Shown here piece by piece: positions 6,602-15,239 of a stretch of 27,793 nucleotides of DNA (position 1 is its first letter; every line of letters starts with the position of its first letter). The notes under the pieces are model-generated. The model ran no database searches, was not told where the DNA came from, and worked only from the letters and a program-made list of their open reading frames with translations. The translations under genes and the position numbers were made by a program. This DNA is from SKPT01 sp040905445 (lineage in GTDB: Bacteria; Planctomycetota; Phycisphaerae; Phycisphaerales; Phycisphaeraceae), in contig JBBDRN010000031.1 in the NCBI GenBank assembly GCA_040905445.1, positions 1 through 27,793 on the forward strand. Reading direction: 5' to 3'.

Positions 6602-7598
6602 AGCCAACCGCCAGCCCATCCAGCATCGCTACGACTTTGTCCTGTTCTTTGATGTCACCGACGCCAACCCGAATGGGGATCCGGACGCCGGGAACCTGCC
6701 GCGCATCGACCCTGAGACGGGCCAGGGGCTTGTCACCGACGTGTGCCTTAAGCGCAAGGTGCGTAACTACGTCGCGCTGAAGCACGAGGGTCAGCCGCCT
6801 TACGAGATCTACGTCAAGGAACGGGCGATCCTCAATCAGCAGCATGAGCGCGCCTGGCAGGCGTTCAACCCCAAAGCCAAAGACAAGGAGAAGAAGAACC
6901 TTCCCCGGGAGCAGGAGGATGCTCTCAAGCTTACCGGCTTCATGTGCCAGAATTTCTTCGATATCCGCGCGTTCGGCGCCGTGATGACCACCGACGTCAA
7001 CTGCGGCCAGGTGCGCGGGCCCGTGCAGCTTGGCATGGCGCGGTCGCTGCACCCGATCCTCTCGCAGGATCTGTCGGTCACGCGCTGTGCTGTCACGACG
7101 GAGCGTGAGGCGAATAACCAGGAAGGCGGCAACCGCACCATGGGCCGCAAGTTCACCGTCCCCTACGCCCTCTACCGCGTCCATGGCTACATCAACCCGC
7201 ACCTCGCCGGCGGCAACGGCTCCGCCGCCCGGGGCACCGGCTTCTGCGAAGACGACCTCGAGCTGCTCAAGGAGGCGATCAACCGGCTGTTCGAGTTCGA
7301 CGCCTCGGCCGCCCGGCCTCCCGGGTCGATGAAGCCCGTTGCCTGCGTCGCCTTCAAGCATGCGAACAAGCTGGGCAACGCCCGGGCCGACGAGCTGTTC
7401 CGCCGCGTGAGCTGCACGCCGCGTTCGGGCGTTCAGCCACTGCCGAGCCAGCGCGACGACGCAGGCAACCCGGTCCAGGCCAAGCCGGACGATCGCCCGC
7501 CGCGCAGCGTGGACGACTACCAGATCGACCTGCCCACCCCGGGGCCGCTCAAGGATCTATCCGACGTCACGGTCGAGCACTGGCTGGCGTGGGGCTGA
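6594..7598 (+). CDS. cas7: Cas7c (Csd2), Cascade backbone subunit
   Basis: Cas7 binds the crRNA spacer in repeated copies and forms the Cascade backbone. It is the Cas7 thumb that flips out every sixth crRNA base. The 334-aa protein shows the Csd2 signature FDVTDANPNGDPDAGNLPRI at residues 19-38, then GLVTDVCLKRKVRNYV. Later come FFDIRAFGAVMTTDVNCGQV, RGPVQLGMARSLHPI and NRTMGRKFTVPYALYRVHGY. An upstream GTG at 6549 is possible, but ATG 6594 has GAGGAGGA at 6578-6585 with 8-nt spacing and is chosen. It overlaps the end of cas8c by 8 nt, and cas4 starts 6 nt after its stop. Confidence 0.96.
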   Translation: MSEANRQPIQHRYDFVLFFDVTDANPNGDPDAGNLPRIDPETGQGLVTDVCLKRKVRNYVALKHEGQPPYEIYVKERAILNQQHERAWQAFNPKAKDKEKKNLPREQEDALKLTGFMCQNFFDIRAFGAVMTTDVNCGQVRGPVQLGMARSLHPILSQDLSVTRCAVTTEREANNQEGGNRTMGRKFTVPYALYRVHGYINPHLAGGNGSAARGTGFCEDDLELLKEAINRLFEFDASAARPPGSMKPVACVAFKHANKLGNARADELFRRVSCTPRSGVQPLPSQRDDAGNPVQAKPDDRPPRSVDDYQIDLPTPGPLKDLSDVTVEHWLAWG

Positions 7599-7604
7599 CG
7601 CCAC

Positions 7605-8252
7605 ATGTTCGCCAACGCCCAACTGCTGCCGATCAGCGCGTTGCAGCATCTGTTGTTCTGCGAGCGGCAGTGCGCGCTCATCCACGTCGAGCAGCTCTGG
7701 GCGGAGAATCGCCTGACGGTGGAGGGGCAGTCGCTCCATCGCAAGGCCCACGACCCACGCAAGGCCTCCGGCGACGTCCGCGGCAGCACGCGGCAAGTCC
7801 GCAGCCTCGAGATCGCTTCGCACCGCCTCGGACTCGTCGGCGTCGCCGATGTCTTTGAGTTCACCGGCGCCGGGCCGCCCAAGCCGATCGAGTACAAGCG
7901 CGGCCGGCCCAAGAAGCACGACGCCGACCGTGTCCAGCTTTGTGCCCAGGCGCTGTGCCTGGAGGAGATGCTTGGCCTCGACACGCCACTCGCCGGCGGC
8001 GCGATCTTCTACGGGCAGACGCGGCGTCGCCTCGACGTGGTGTTCGATGAGGCCCTGCGTGATACGACTGAGCGCGCAGCCCATCGCCTGCATGAAATCA
8101 TCGACACCGGGATCACCCCAACCGCCCGCCGCGAGAAGAAGTGCGACCGGTGCTCGCTGCTGAACCTCTGCCTGCCGGGCGCTCTACGCCCGCGCAGGAC
8201 GGCCAGCGCTTACCTGAGCCAGACCAGTCGCGCGATGCTGGCCGCGCCGTGA
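7605..8252 (+). CDS. cas4: Cas4, RecB-like nuclease of spacer acquisition
   Basis: Cas4 is a PD-(D/E)XK nuclease with an iron-sulfur cluster that trims prespacers and selects those with a correct PAM, working with Cas1-Cas2. The 215-aa protein has the N-terminal Cys19 (LLFCERQCALIHVEQ) and the C-terminal cluster C180-x2-C183-x5-C189 (KKCDRCSLLNLC), the four cluster ligands. The nuclease core has D82 in GVADVFEF and E96-Y97-K98 in PIEYKRGRPK. Upstream His residues are present. It sits 6 nt after cas7c and 15 nt before cas1 in the standard type I-C order. Confidence 0.95.
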   Translation: MFANAQLLPISALQHLLFCERQCALIHVEQLWAENRLTVEGQSLHRKAHDPRKASGDVRGSTRQVRSLEIASHRLGLVGVADVFEFTGAGPPKPIEYKRGRPKKHDADRVQLCAQALCLEEMLGLDTPLAGGAIFYGQTRRRLDVVFDEALRDTTERAAHRLHEIIDTGITPTARREKKCDRCSLLNLCLPGALRPRRTASAYLSQTSRAMLAAP

Positions 8253-8267
8253 CATCGGACACCGCCC

Positions 8268-9332
8268 ATGAAGCAGCACCTCAACACGCTGTTCGTGACC
8301 ACGCAGGGCGCGTACCTGCGCAAGGAGGGCGAGGCGGTTGCGGTGCGCGTTGAAAAACAGACGAAGCTCCGCGTGCCGTTGCACATGCTCGGCGGCATCT
8401 GCTGTTTCGGCCGCGTCGGTCTCAGCCCGCAGCTCATGGGCCGCTGCGCCGAGGCGGGCGTGGCGATCTCCATGCTCACCGAGCACGGCCGTCTGCTCGC
8501 GCGCGTCACGGGCTTCACGCCCGGCAATGTGCTGCTCCGCCGCACGCAGTACCAGCGCGCCGACGCCGTGGACCTTGGGCCGACGAACGACGACGCCGCC
8601 CCGGCCGACTGCGCCGCGATCGTCCAGCCGATCGTCATCGCCAAGCTGCTTAACAGCCGCGCCGTGCTGCTGCGGAGTGTGCGCGATTATCCCGACGCCG
8701 CGGGCCGACCGGAACTCGAGCAGGCAGCCCGCAGCCTCGCCGGCAGCGTCGAGCAGGCCCAGCGCGTACGCGATGTCGACCGCCTGCGCGGCATCGAGGG
8801 CGAGGCAGCCGCGATCTACTTCGCCTGCTTCAGCCACCTCATCACGCGAAAAAACGGCGATTGGGATTTCAGTGGCCGCAACCGCCGGCCTCCACGCGAC
8901 CCCGTCAACGCGCTGCTCTCTTTCCTCTACACGCTGCTGGTGCACGACGCCCGCTCCGCCTGCGAGGCTGCTGGACTCGACAGCCAGGTGGGGTTTCTTC
9001 ATCGCGATCGCCCCGGTCGGCCGTCGCTGGCCCTCGATCTCATGGAGGAGCTGCGCGCGTTCCTCTGCGATCGGCTGGTCGTCTCGCTGATCAACCGTGG
9101 GCAGGTGCAAGCCCGGACGTTCCGTCGCACCGAAACGGGTGGCGTGCTGATGGATGACGCGACACGCAAGGTGGTCATGACGGCCTACCAGAAGCGAAAG
9201 CAGGAAGAACTCACCCACCCGTTCCTCAACGAAAAGGTGAGCGTCGGCCTGCTCGTGCATCTGCAGGCCCGGCTCCTGGCCCGCCACCTGCGCGGCGACC
9301 TCGACGCTTACCCCGCGTTCCTGTGGAAGTAG
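8268..9332 (+). CDS. cas1: Cas1, CRISPR integrase
   Basis: Cas1 is the metal-dependent integrase that inserts new spacers at the leader end of the array. The 354-aa protein shows the catalytic motifs E177 in LRGIEGEAAAIYF, H245 in GFLHRDRPGRPSLALDLMEE, and D257 and E260 in that motif. The N-terminal beta domain is also typical (LNTLFVTTQGAYLRKEG, VPLHMLGGICCFGRVGLSPQ). Length and sequence fit Cas1c. The ATG at 8268 follows the cas4 stop by 15 nt; no strong ribosome binding site is seen, so coupling with cas4 is likely. Confidence 0.97.
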   Translation: MKQHLNTLFVTTQGAYLRKEGEAVAVRVEKQTKLRVPLHMLGGICCFGRVGLSPQLMGRCAEAGVAISMLTEHGRLLARVTGFTPGNVLLRRTQYQRADAVDLGPTNDDAAPADCAAIVQPIVIAKLLNSRAVLLRSVRDYPDAAGRPELEQAARSLAGSVEQAQRVRDVDRLRGIEGEAAAIYFACFSHLITRKNGDWDFSGRNRRPPRDPVNALLSFLYTLLVHDARSACEAAGLDSQVGFLHRDRPGRPSLALDLMEELRAFLCDRLVVSLINRGQVQARTFRRTETGGVLMDDATRKVVMTAYQKRKQEELTHPFLNEKVSVGLLVHLQARLLARHLRGDLDAYPAFLWK

Positions 9333-9376
9333 GTTGGCCGCGGCGGCGCCGAAATCCACGCGCTTGGAGACATCTG

Positions 9377-9667
9377 ATGTTCGTGCTGGTGACCTATGAC
9401 GTGAGCACGCAAAGTGCAGCCGGCGTACGCCGCCTGCGCCGCGTCGCCAAGGCGTGCCTGGACTACGGCCAGCGTGTGCAGAACTCCGTGTTCGAGTGCC
9501 AGGTCGACCCGGCCCAGTTCGCGAAGCTGAAGGCCAGATTGCTGGACCTCATCGACCCGAGCGAGGACAGCCTCCGCTTTTACTTTCTCGGCAAGAACTG
9601 GCGCCGCCGGGTTGAGCACGTCGGCGCGAAGCCCGGCGTCGACCTGAATGGCCCGCTGATTGCGTGA
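9377..9667 (+). CDS. cas2: Cas2, acquisition complex subunit
   Basis: Cas2 dimers bridge two Cas1 dimers in the integration complex. The 96-aa protein has the ferredoxin-like fold signature MFVLVTYDVSTQSAAG with conserved D8, then RLRRVAKACLDYGQRVQNSV and DSLRFYFLGKNW. An in-frame GTG at 9323 would overlap the end of cas1. ATG 9377 is chosen because the Cas2 fold begins there and TTGGAGA at 9364-9370 provides a ribosome binding site. It ends the operon; the array leader follows. Confidence 0.96.
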   Translation: MFVLVTYDVSTQSAAGVRRLRRVAKACLDYGQRVQNSVFECQVDPAQFAKLKARLLDLIDPSEDSLRFYFLGKNWRRRVEHVGAKPGVDLNGPLIA

Positions 9668-9978
9668 GGCGAGGGCGTCCACGTGGTGGCGGCATGGCGG
9701 GCTCGGTGGTGGTGAAGCGGCGAGCAGAGTATGGCGGGGGGGGGGGCGGTAGGGCGGTAAGCCGGTAGGATGGGACGCTCGCAACGGATGCCCGGGGCGG
9801 GGGCGAACGTCCAGCGCGCACGCTTCTCCCGGCCGGTTCGCGATTCATACAAGCCGCTCTTTGACAAGTGGATAGCCCAAAGGCCCGCGCCGCGCTGCTC
9901 TCGCCATATCCGCAAGCCGGGAGGGTTCGCGGCACAGGCCATTTTGTCGTCGCCGCGACAAGCCGTTACAACAACGGC
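9668..9978 (+). promoter_or_regulatory. CRISPR leader
   Basis: This 311-bp stretch between cas2 and the first repeat has no credible gene. It has a perfect TTGACA (9861-9866), which could be a -35 box, although no good -10 lies 16-18 nt downstream. It also has an 11-G run at 9736-9746, short GGCGGTA-like repeats at 9745-9769, and two tandem hairpins directly against repeat 1. Leader identity follows from position upstream of the array and next to cas1-cas2. Confidence 0.75.
9944..9978 (+). repeat. Two tandem hairpins at the leader-repeat border
   Basis: TTGTCG (9944-9949) pairs with CGACAA (9956-9961), and GCCGTT (9962-9967) pairs with AACGGC (9973-9978). Both are perfect 6-bp inverted repeats, back to back, and the second ends exactly at the base before repeat 1. 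Confidence 0.6.
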
Positions 9979-12900
9979 GTCGCCCCCTCACGGGGGCGCG
10001 GATTGAAACTCAGTAAATGGGATTTGACCGGCCTTGGCGCGGCCGTCGCCCCCTCACGGGGGCGCGGATTGAAACGTTTTTCCGTGTCGCTCGGCTGTGC
10101 GGCGAGGATAGTGTCGCCCCCTCACGGGGGCGCGGATTGAAACGGCGCGCTCGCGCCTCACCCAGCCCAAGTGGTGGAGTCGCCCCCTCACGGGGGCGCG
10201 GATTGAAACGTCCCCACCGCCACATCCTTGCCGGGGCCGAAGCGTCGCCCCCTCACGGGGGCGCGGATTGAAACAACCGCTGGCGCAACTGCCAACGCCC
10301 CGACCTGCGTCGCCCCCTCACGGGGGCGCGGATTGAAACATCGGTCGCAGCGCCGATATGTCCGGCGTCACGAGTCGCCCCCTCACGGGGGCGCGGATTG
10401 AAACGCTTTCATTTCCGCAATGGTCATCGCCGGCTTGTGTCGCCCCCTCACGGGGGCGCGGATTGAAACGACTTTCGGCAGGCGCTGATTGCCAATGCGA
10501 TCATGTCGCCCCCTCACGGGGGCGCGGATTGAAACGCGCTGCTCGGGGCTGGCCGCATCCTGCACGCGCTGTCGCCCCCTCACGGGGGCGCGGATTGAAA
10601 CAGTCCACCCTTGCCGAGCAGGCCCGTTGCGCGCGGTCGCCCCCTCACGGGGGCGCGGATTGAAACCTCGAGGGCGATCGAGAAGCCGAGGCCCATCTCC
10701 AGTCGCCCCCTCACGGGGGCGCGGATTGAAACGTCCAGGAACTGCGTCCAGGTCAACAGCAGCATGCGTCGCCCCCTCACGGGGGCGCGGATTGAAACAA
10801 CATGAACGACGAGGGCGTCGTCCGCGCCATGCGCGTCGCCCCCTCACGGGGGCGCGGATTGAAACACGCATGGGAGATGGTGTCGGCGGAGGTGGACGGG
10901 TCGCCCCCTCACGGGGGCGCGGATTGAAACGTCGTTCCGCCCCATCGAGGCCGCCATCGCCGAGTCGCCCCCTCACGGGGGCGCGGATTGAAACCTCTTT
11001 TTCGCCATCCGTGGCCTCCCCTCAGTTCGGGTCGCCCCCTCACGGGGGCGCGGATTGAAACGCGAAGACGACCATCGGTGAGCGGGCATGTATGTGGTCG
11101 CCCCCTCACGGGGGCGCGGATTGAAACATCGACATCCAGCGGTGGGCGATGGATGAGGTCGTCGCCCCCTCACGGGGGCGCGGATTGAAACTGGATGGGT
11201 GAGTATGCGGAGAAGCGGCGCAACTGTCGCCCCCTCACGGGGGCGCGGATTGAAACTACAAGCATGACGAAGCGACCAACCGCGTGACGGCGTCGCCCCC
11301 TCACGGGGGCGCGGATTGAAACAAACTGGCCGTGGCCCAACGGGCCCCGGGAGTAGGTCGCCCCCTCACGGGGGCGCGGATTGAAACAGCGTCCCCTCGA
11401 ACGGCAGATCAGCCGGCACCAGGTCGCCCCCTCACGGGGGCGCGGATTGAAACGATCTGCCGGTCCGCCCACGCCCGCAGCTCCTCGCGTCGCCCCCTCA
11501 CGGGGGCGCGGATTGAAACATTTTATCATTGACAGCCGCCAACGAATGACGATGTCGCCCCCTCACGGGGGCGCGGATTGAAACTTCTCCTCGCCACCCC
11601 ATCGATTTAACTGGAACGTCGCCCCCTCACGGGGGCGCGGATTGAAACGCCAGCTCTTTCAGCAGGGCGTTGCCGGGGTTGGGGTCGCCCCCTCACGGGG
11701 GCGCGGATTGAAACGATGTGGAGTGCGCGAAGCTGGGCGGCTGCGGCATGTCGCCCCCTCACGGGGGCGCGGATTGAAACGCCCTGGCACGCCTGGCCGG
11801 GCTGCGGCTGGGTGGTCGCCCCCTCACGGGGGCGCGGATTGAAACCTGTTCGTCTGGTCTTCGCACAACCCGGCGCGGTCGTCGCCCCCTCACGGGGGCG
11901 CGGATTGAAACGCACGAGCCACCTAATGGCGCAACGACGCACACAGTCGCCCCCTCACGGGGGCGCGGATTGAAACACCCCCTATGCCGACGCGGTGCTC
12001 GCCCTGAACCGTCGCCCCCTCACGGGGGCGCGGATTGAAACTTCGAGCAGCTCGTCGAGCGCCCGAAAATCCTGGTGTCGCCCCCTCACGGGGGCGCGGA
12101 TTGAAACGCGATGCTCGGGACGGGCCGCAGCCTGCACGCTTTGTCGCCCCCTCACGGGGGCGCGGATTGAAACTTCTCCTCGCCCAGGCGTTGCCGCCTC
12201 GCCCTGGTCGCCCCCTCACGGGGGCGCGGATTGAAACTAGTAAGGTTCAATCAGTCGTTGTACTGGTGATGTCGCCCCCTCACGGGGGCGCGGATTGAAA
12301 CATACTTCTCACCTTTGTTTAAAGGCGGAAAGACCAGTCGCCCCCTCACGGGGGCGCGGATTGAAACCCCTTACTCGCACACACGCAGAACTCGTAGTCG
12401 TGTCGCCCCCTCACGGGGGCGCGGATTGAAACGTCATCAGCCGCCACCGGCAGTGCTCCCCCTCCGGTCGCCCCCTCACGGGGGCGCGGATTGAAACGCC
12501 GAATCGACCTCGGTATAGGTGCTGCCGCTCAGTCGCCCCCTCACGGGGGCGCGGATTGAAACACCGATTGCCGCGTTTCCTCGGCGGTACGGTTGCGTCG
12601 CCCCCTCACGGGGGCGCGGATTGAAACCACGAGCAAATGATGAAGGAGAGCAACGATGGCAAGTCGCCCCCTCACGGGGGCGCGGATTGAAACGCACGCC
12701 CGCGTGTAGAGCGGGTTGGCGTCGGGCGTCGCCCCCTCACGGGGGCGCGGATTGAAACCCGGACGCCGAGCGCTATGAGATGTATCAGCGCGGTCGCCCC
12801 CTCACGGGGGCGCGGATTGAAACAACCGGGCGCCCGGGTGTGTCCTCCGGGCACCTAGTCGCCCCCTCACGGGGGCGCGGATTGAAACGCGCAGTAGCAA

Positions 12901-13279
12901 CGTGTCGCCAGTCTTGAACCCGTCGCCCCCTCACGGGGGCGCGGATTGAAACCTTAATCGTCTTCTTGGTCCTCTGTGTTGTCGGCGTCGCCCCCTCACG
13001 GGGGCGCGGATTGAAACCGCTCAGCACCCACGCCCCGGCCAACAGCAGCGCCGTCGCCCCCTCACGGGGGCGCGGATTGAAACGCAAGCGCAAGGGCGCC
13101 TCCACGGTACGAGAAACGTCGCCCCCTCACGGGGGCGCGGATTGAAACGCCCTACTGGCGATCGGTATCAGATCCTCGCCGGGTCGCCCCCTCACGGGGG
13201 CGCGGATTGAAACGACCTGCCGCGCGGCACCTGCTGGACGCTGGTACTGTCGCCCCCTCACGGGGGCGCGGATTGAAAC
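9979..13279 (+). CRISPR. Type I-C CRISPR array: 51 identical 31-nt repeats, 50 spacers
   Basis: Repeats run from 9979-10009 to 13249-13279 and appear identical in all 51 copies. Each begins GTCGCCCCCTCACGGGGG and ends CGCGGATTGAAAC. CGCCCCC and GGGGGCG form a perfect 7-bp stem around a TCAC loop. Cleavage at the stem base leaves the 11-nt handle CGGATTGAAAC, as for Cas5c. Spacers are 33-37 nt, mostly 34-35. Orientation (ATTGAAAC at the 3' end, leader and cas genes to the left) means transcription is left to right with the newest spacers near 10010. Most spacers are high in G+C; those at 11520, 12238 and 12302 are relatively AT-rich. Spacers at 10536 and 12108 are homologous to each other. Confidence 0.99.
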
Positions 13280-13545
13280 GCTGAACGCGAAGCCGTGGGC
13301 GTGCGTCTCCGGGGTCGCCACCATCCACCGGGCCTATCGCGACCCCGACAAACAACGACGAGTTGGAGCTTGGCGCCATGGCCCGTCACAACCGCCCATC
13401 GGACGCAGGCACATGCCCGTCGCGGCCACCGCACCAAAAGGCTGAAATGTAAGAAAAGGCGGCCACGCCGTACGCCCCGAACCACCCCGAGCCGCGGCCG
13501 CGCAGGGGCGGCCACGGCCCAGGGGGCTGGGGATCAGTCTTCGCG
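13280..13545 (+). other. Region after the array, no supported gene; possible decayed last repeat at 13314
   Basis: After the last intact repeat, 34 nt are followed by GTCGCCACCATC at 13314, which matches the first six and several later bases of the repeat. It could be a heavily decayed terminal repeat. The same stretch is also open in one frame (LNAKPWACVSGVATIHRAYR and on to a TGA near 13443), so it may instead be the end of an unrelated broken gene. I cannot decide between these, and I see no other gene here. Confidence 0.3.
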
Positions 13546-13851
13546 TCACGGCCCGTCATCTGCCGGCTCCTCGTCGTCTCGACGTTCGGCATCGCCATCA
13601 CGCCCACGCAACGCCAGCACGCACACCAACGTCAACTCCTCGACACGCCAGTACACCCGCTGCGAGGCCCGCGCCGGGCCACCGAGGTTCAACACCTCGC
13701 GATGAACCAGGGACAGCGCTTCGGTCAGGTGGTCCGTCAACGCCGGCTCATGCTCGTCCAACATGTCGATCACATACGCTGTACCACGGCGATGCAGCTC
13801 ATGGATCGCCCGGAGGACGTCCTGAGCCTGAACCGTCGGCCTCGATGCCAT
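13546..13851 (-). CDS. Unknown 101-aa protein
   Basis: I do not recognise the family. The start ATG at 13851 is well supported by AAGGAG (13858-13863 on the minus strand) with 6-nt spacing; an in-frame TTG at 13857 would leave no spacing. Residues 8-85 look like a compact helical domain (VQAQDVLRAIHELHRRGTAY, VIDMLDEHEPALTDHLTEAL, SLVHREVLNLGGPARASQRV), followed by an acidic, low-complexity tail (RRDDEEPADDGP). There is no signal peptide, membrane segment or cysteine cluster. It lies convergent to the CRISPR array. The good ribosome binding site and protein-like composition argue for a real gene, and nothing in it indicates a CRISPR role. Confidence 0.6.
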   Translation of the reverse strand: MASRPTVQAQDVLRAIHELHRRGTAYVIDMLDEHEPALTDHLTEALSLVHREVLNLGGPARASQRVYWRVEELTLVCVLALRGRDGDAERRDDEEPADDGP

Positions 13852-14009
13852 GAACAACTCCTTACTGTGCGGCCGCCGTTAACGACATCACTCGGTGGTG
13901 GTGCGTGCACGGATGTCCGAAACGTGCACGGCCTGCCTCCATTTGCCTTGCATTGAATTCATGATGCCCGGAGGACGTGCCCCCTCATCGGAGACGCTCC
14001 TCGTGAAGG

Positions 14010-14076
14010 GACCGTCCCCGTACGCCGGGGACGGTCGTGTCGCGAACACACAACCGCCCCGGCATCGACCGGGGCG
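14010..14076. repeat. Two consecutive GC-rich hairpins
   Basis: GACCGTCCCCG (14010-14020) pairs with CGGGGACGGTC (14026-14036), a perfect 11-bp stem with a 5-nt loop. CGCCCCGG (14055-14062) then pairs with CCGGGGCG (14069-14076). Neither is followed by a T run. They lie in the 400-bp stretch between the 101-aa gene and the Ppx/GppA-like fragment, in which I see no gene. Confidence 0.5.
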
Positions 14077-14250
14077 AGCAACAATCACATTGATGTCCGT
14101 GAACTACGCGTCGCCACGAACGCCGTCAAAAAGCCGACCCGAACACGGCCGTCCGAGGTGGGCCGGGGCCAAGGCATTCATCGGTATTGGCGATAGATGT
14201 CAGCGTTCGGCCGAATGCCGCCTTCGAACCGGGCGTCAGCCCTTGGCCGA

Positions 14251-14560
14251 GCGGATGCGCGACCCCGAGGTCACCGTCATCGGCATCGGTGGCGTGCACT
14301 ACCACGCCATCCCCGGGCAGGTGGAGTTGGAGGAAGGCCCCTACACCCGCCGGCAGGTTGCCGCGGCCCTGGAGCAGCGCGCCGGCATGACTGACGAGCA
14401 GATCGGCGGGCCATTTGCCGCGGGCGAGGTCGCCAACCTGATCCTCGTGCTCGGCTACATGCAGGCGTGGGACATCGATGCGGTCCAGCCTGTCCAGGCG
14501 ACCATGAGCGACGGCCTGCTGCTGAGCCAGGCTGGCGCCGAGCCCTCGCCCCGCCCGCTG
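14251..14560 (+). pseudogene. Probable C-terminal remnant of a Ppx/GppA-family phosphatase
   Basis: One plus-strand frame gives RMRDPEVTVIGIGGVHYHAI, then YTRRQVAAALEQRAGMTDEQ, GEVANLILVLGYMQAWDIDA and VQATMSDGLLLSQ. The order resembles the second half of Ppx/GppA exopolyphosphatases: a GIGG phosphate loop, a helical linker, a paired helix where the family has RAD, and the terminal S-D-G-L/R-x-G-L-L motif. The N-terminal ASKHA half is absent and the frame runs on without a natural stop into the antisense of the next gene. I read it as a truncated gene. The assignment rests on motif resemblance only and could be wrong. Confidence 0.35.
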
Positions 14561-14562
14561 AG

Positions 14563-15144
14563 TCAGACGAGGTCGCACGCCTCGGCGGGCATCCAGTGCG
14601 CATCCTTGCCGAGCCACTTGACGTTGCAGCCGATCGGGTTGGTCAGCAGCACGCGGACGGCTCGGTCGGCCAGCAGATCGTCCAGCGCGTCCTTGAGCTC
14701 ATGGGTGGCTGCCTTGCTCGCGTCGCGCGGGTTGTCGTCCATGCGGCCGGTGTAGCGCAGCTTCCGGTCCATGTCGAAGACGTAAAAGTGAGGCGTGCGC
14801 AGCGCGCCGTAGGCACGGGCAACGTCCTGCGACTCGTCGCGCACGTATGGGTAGGGCAGGTTGAGCTGCTTGGCTCGCTCCAGCATGTGCTCGGACGAGT
14901 CGTCGGGATGGTGCGTCGTCTCGTTGCTGTTGATCGCGATCATCTTCACGCCCTTGGGCGCGTACTCGCGGTAGAGCGCGTCGACGCGATCCTGTGAGCC
15001 GGTGACGAATGGGCAATGGTTGCAGGTAAAGACGATGATGAGCAACCTTGCCTCGTCGACGTCGCTCAGGCTCCACTGGCGGCCGTCAACGCCGGGCAGG
15101 GCAAAGTCAGGCGCCGGTTCGCCGATTTCGAGTGTAAAAGCCAT
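14563..15144 (-). CDS. Thioredoxin-like / AhpC-TSA-type redoxin (193 aa)
   Basis: This is a predicted thiol redox protein of the thioredoxin superfamily, probably cytoplasmic as no signal peptide is seen. Residues 7-30 (IGEPAPDFALPGVDGRQWSL) are the classic redoxin N-terminus. The active site is C41-N-H-C44 in FTCNHCPFV, followed by a helix, GVKMIAINSN, and the cis-proline loop RTPHFYVFD with P118. The TCNHCPFV active site and the C-terminal helix with GCNVKW match a subgroup of redoxins often annotated simply as thioredoxin family protein. Its substrate is unknown. The start is ATG 15144, with only a weak purine-rich stretch upstream. It converges with the Ppx/GppA-like fragment. Confidence 0.9.
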   Translation of the reverse strand: MAFTLEIGEPAPDFALPGVDGRQWSLSDVDEARLLIIVFTCNHCPFVTGSQDRVDALYREYAPKGVKMIAINSNETTHHPDDSSEHMLERAKQLNLPYPYVRDESQDVARAYGALRTPHFYVFDMDRKLRYTGRMDDNPRDASKAATHELKDALDDLLADRAVRVLLTNPIGCNVKWLGKDAHWMPAEACDLV

Positions 15145-15239
15145 AGGTCCGATCCCTTTCGCTGGAGGTTGCCGTATCTCAAGGCGGCGGGGAACAAGCC
15201 CGACGCTGCTTCAATTCGCCCATTGTGAGCCAGTTTAAT

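Noticed and set aside
9861..9890. TTGACA in the leader as a complete array promoter
   Set aside because: No -10-like hexamer lies at 16-18 nt, so I note only a possible -35.
11585..12206. Spacers 25 (11585) and 34 (12174) share their first 11 bases
   Set aside because: Similarity stops after TTCTCCTCGCC, so it may be chance, unlike the full-length match of spacers 9 and 33.
9868..13324. Many open frames with repeated VAPSRGRGLK, RPLTGARIET or FNPRPREGAT motifs
   Set aside because: They are translations of the CRISPR repeats and spacers in different frames, not genes.
13895..14755. A 286-codon plus-strand frame taken as one gene
   Set aside because: Only about 14251-14560 looks protein-like; the rest is intergenic hairpins at one end and antisense of the redoxin gene at the other.
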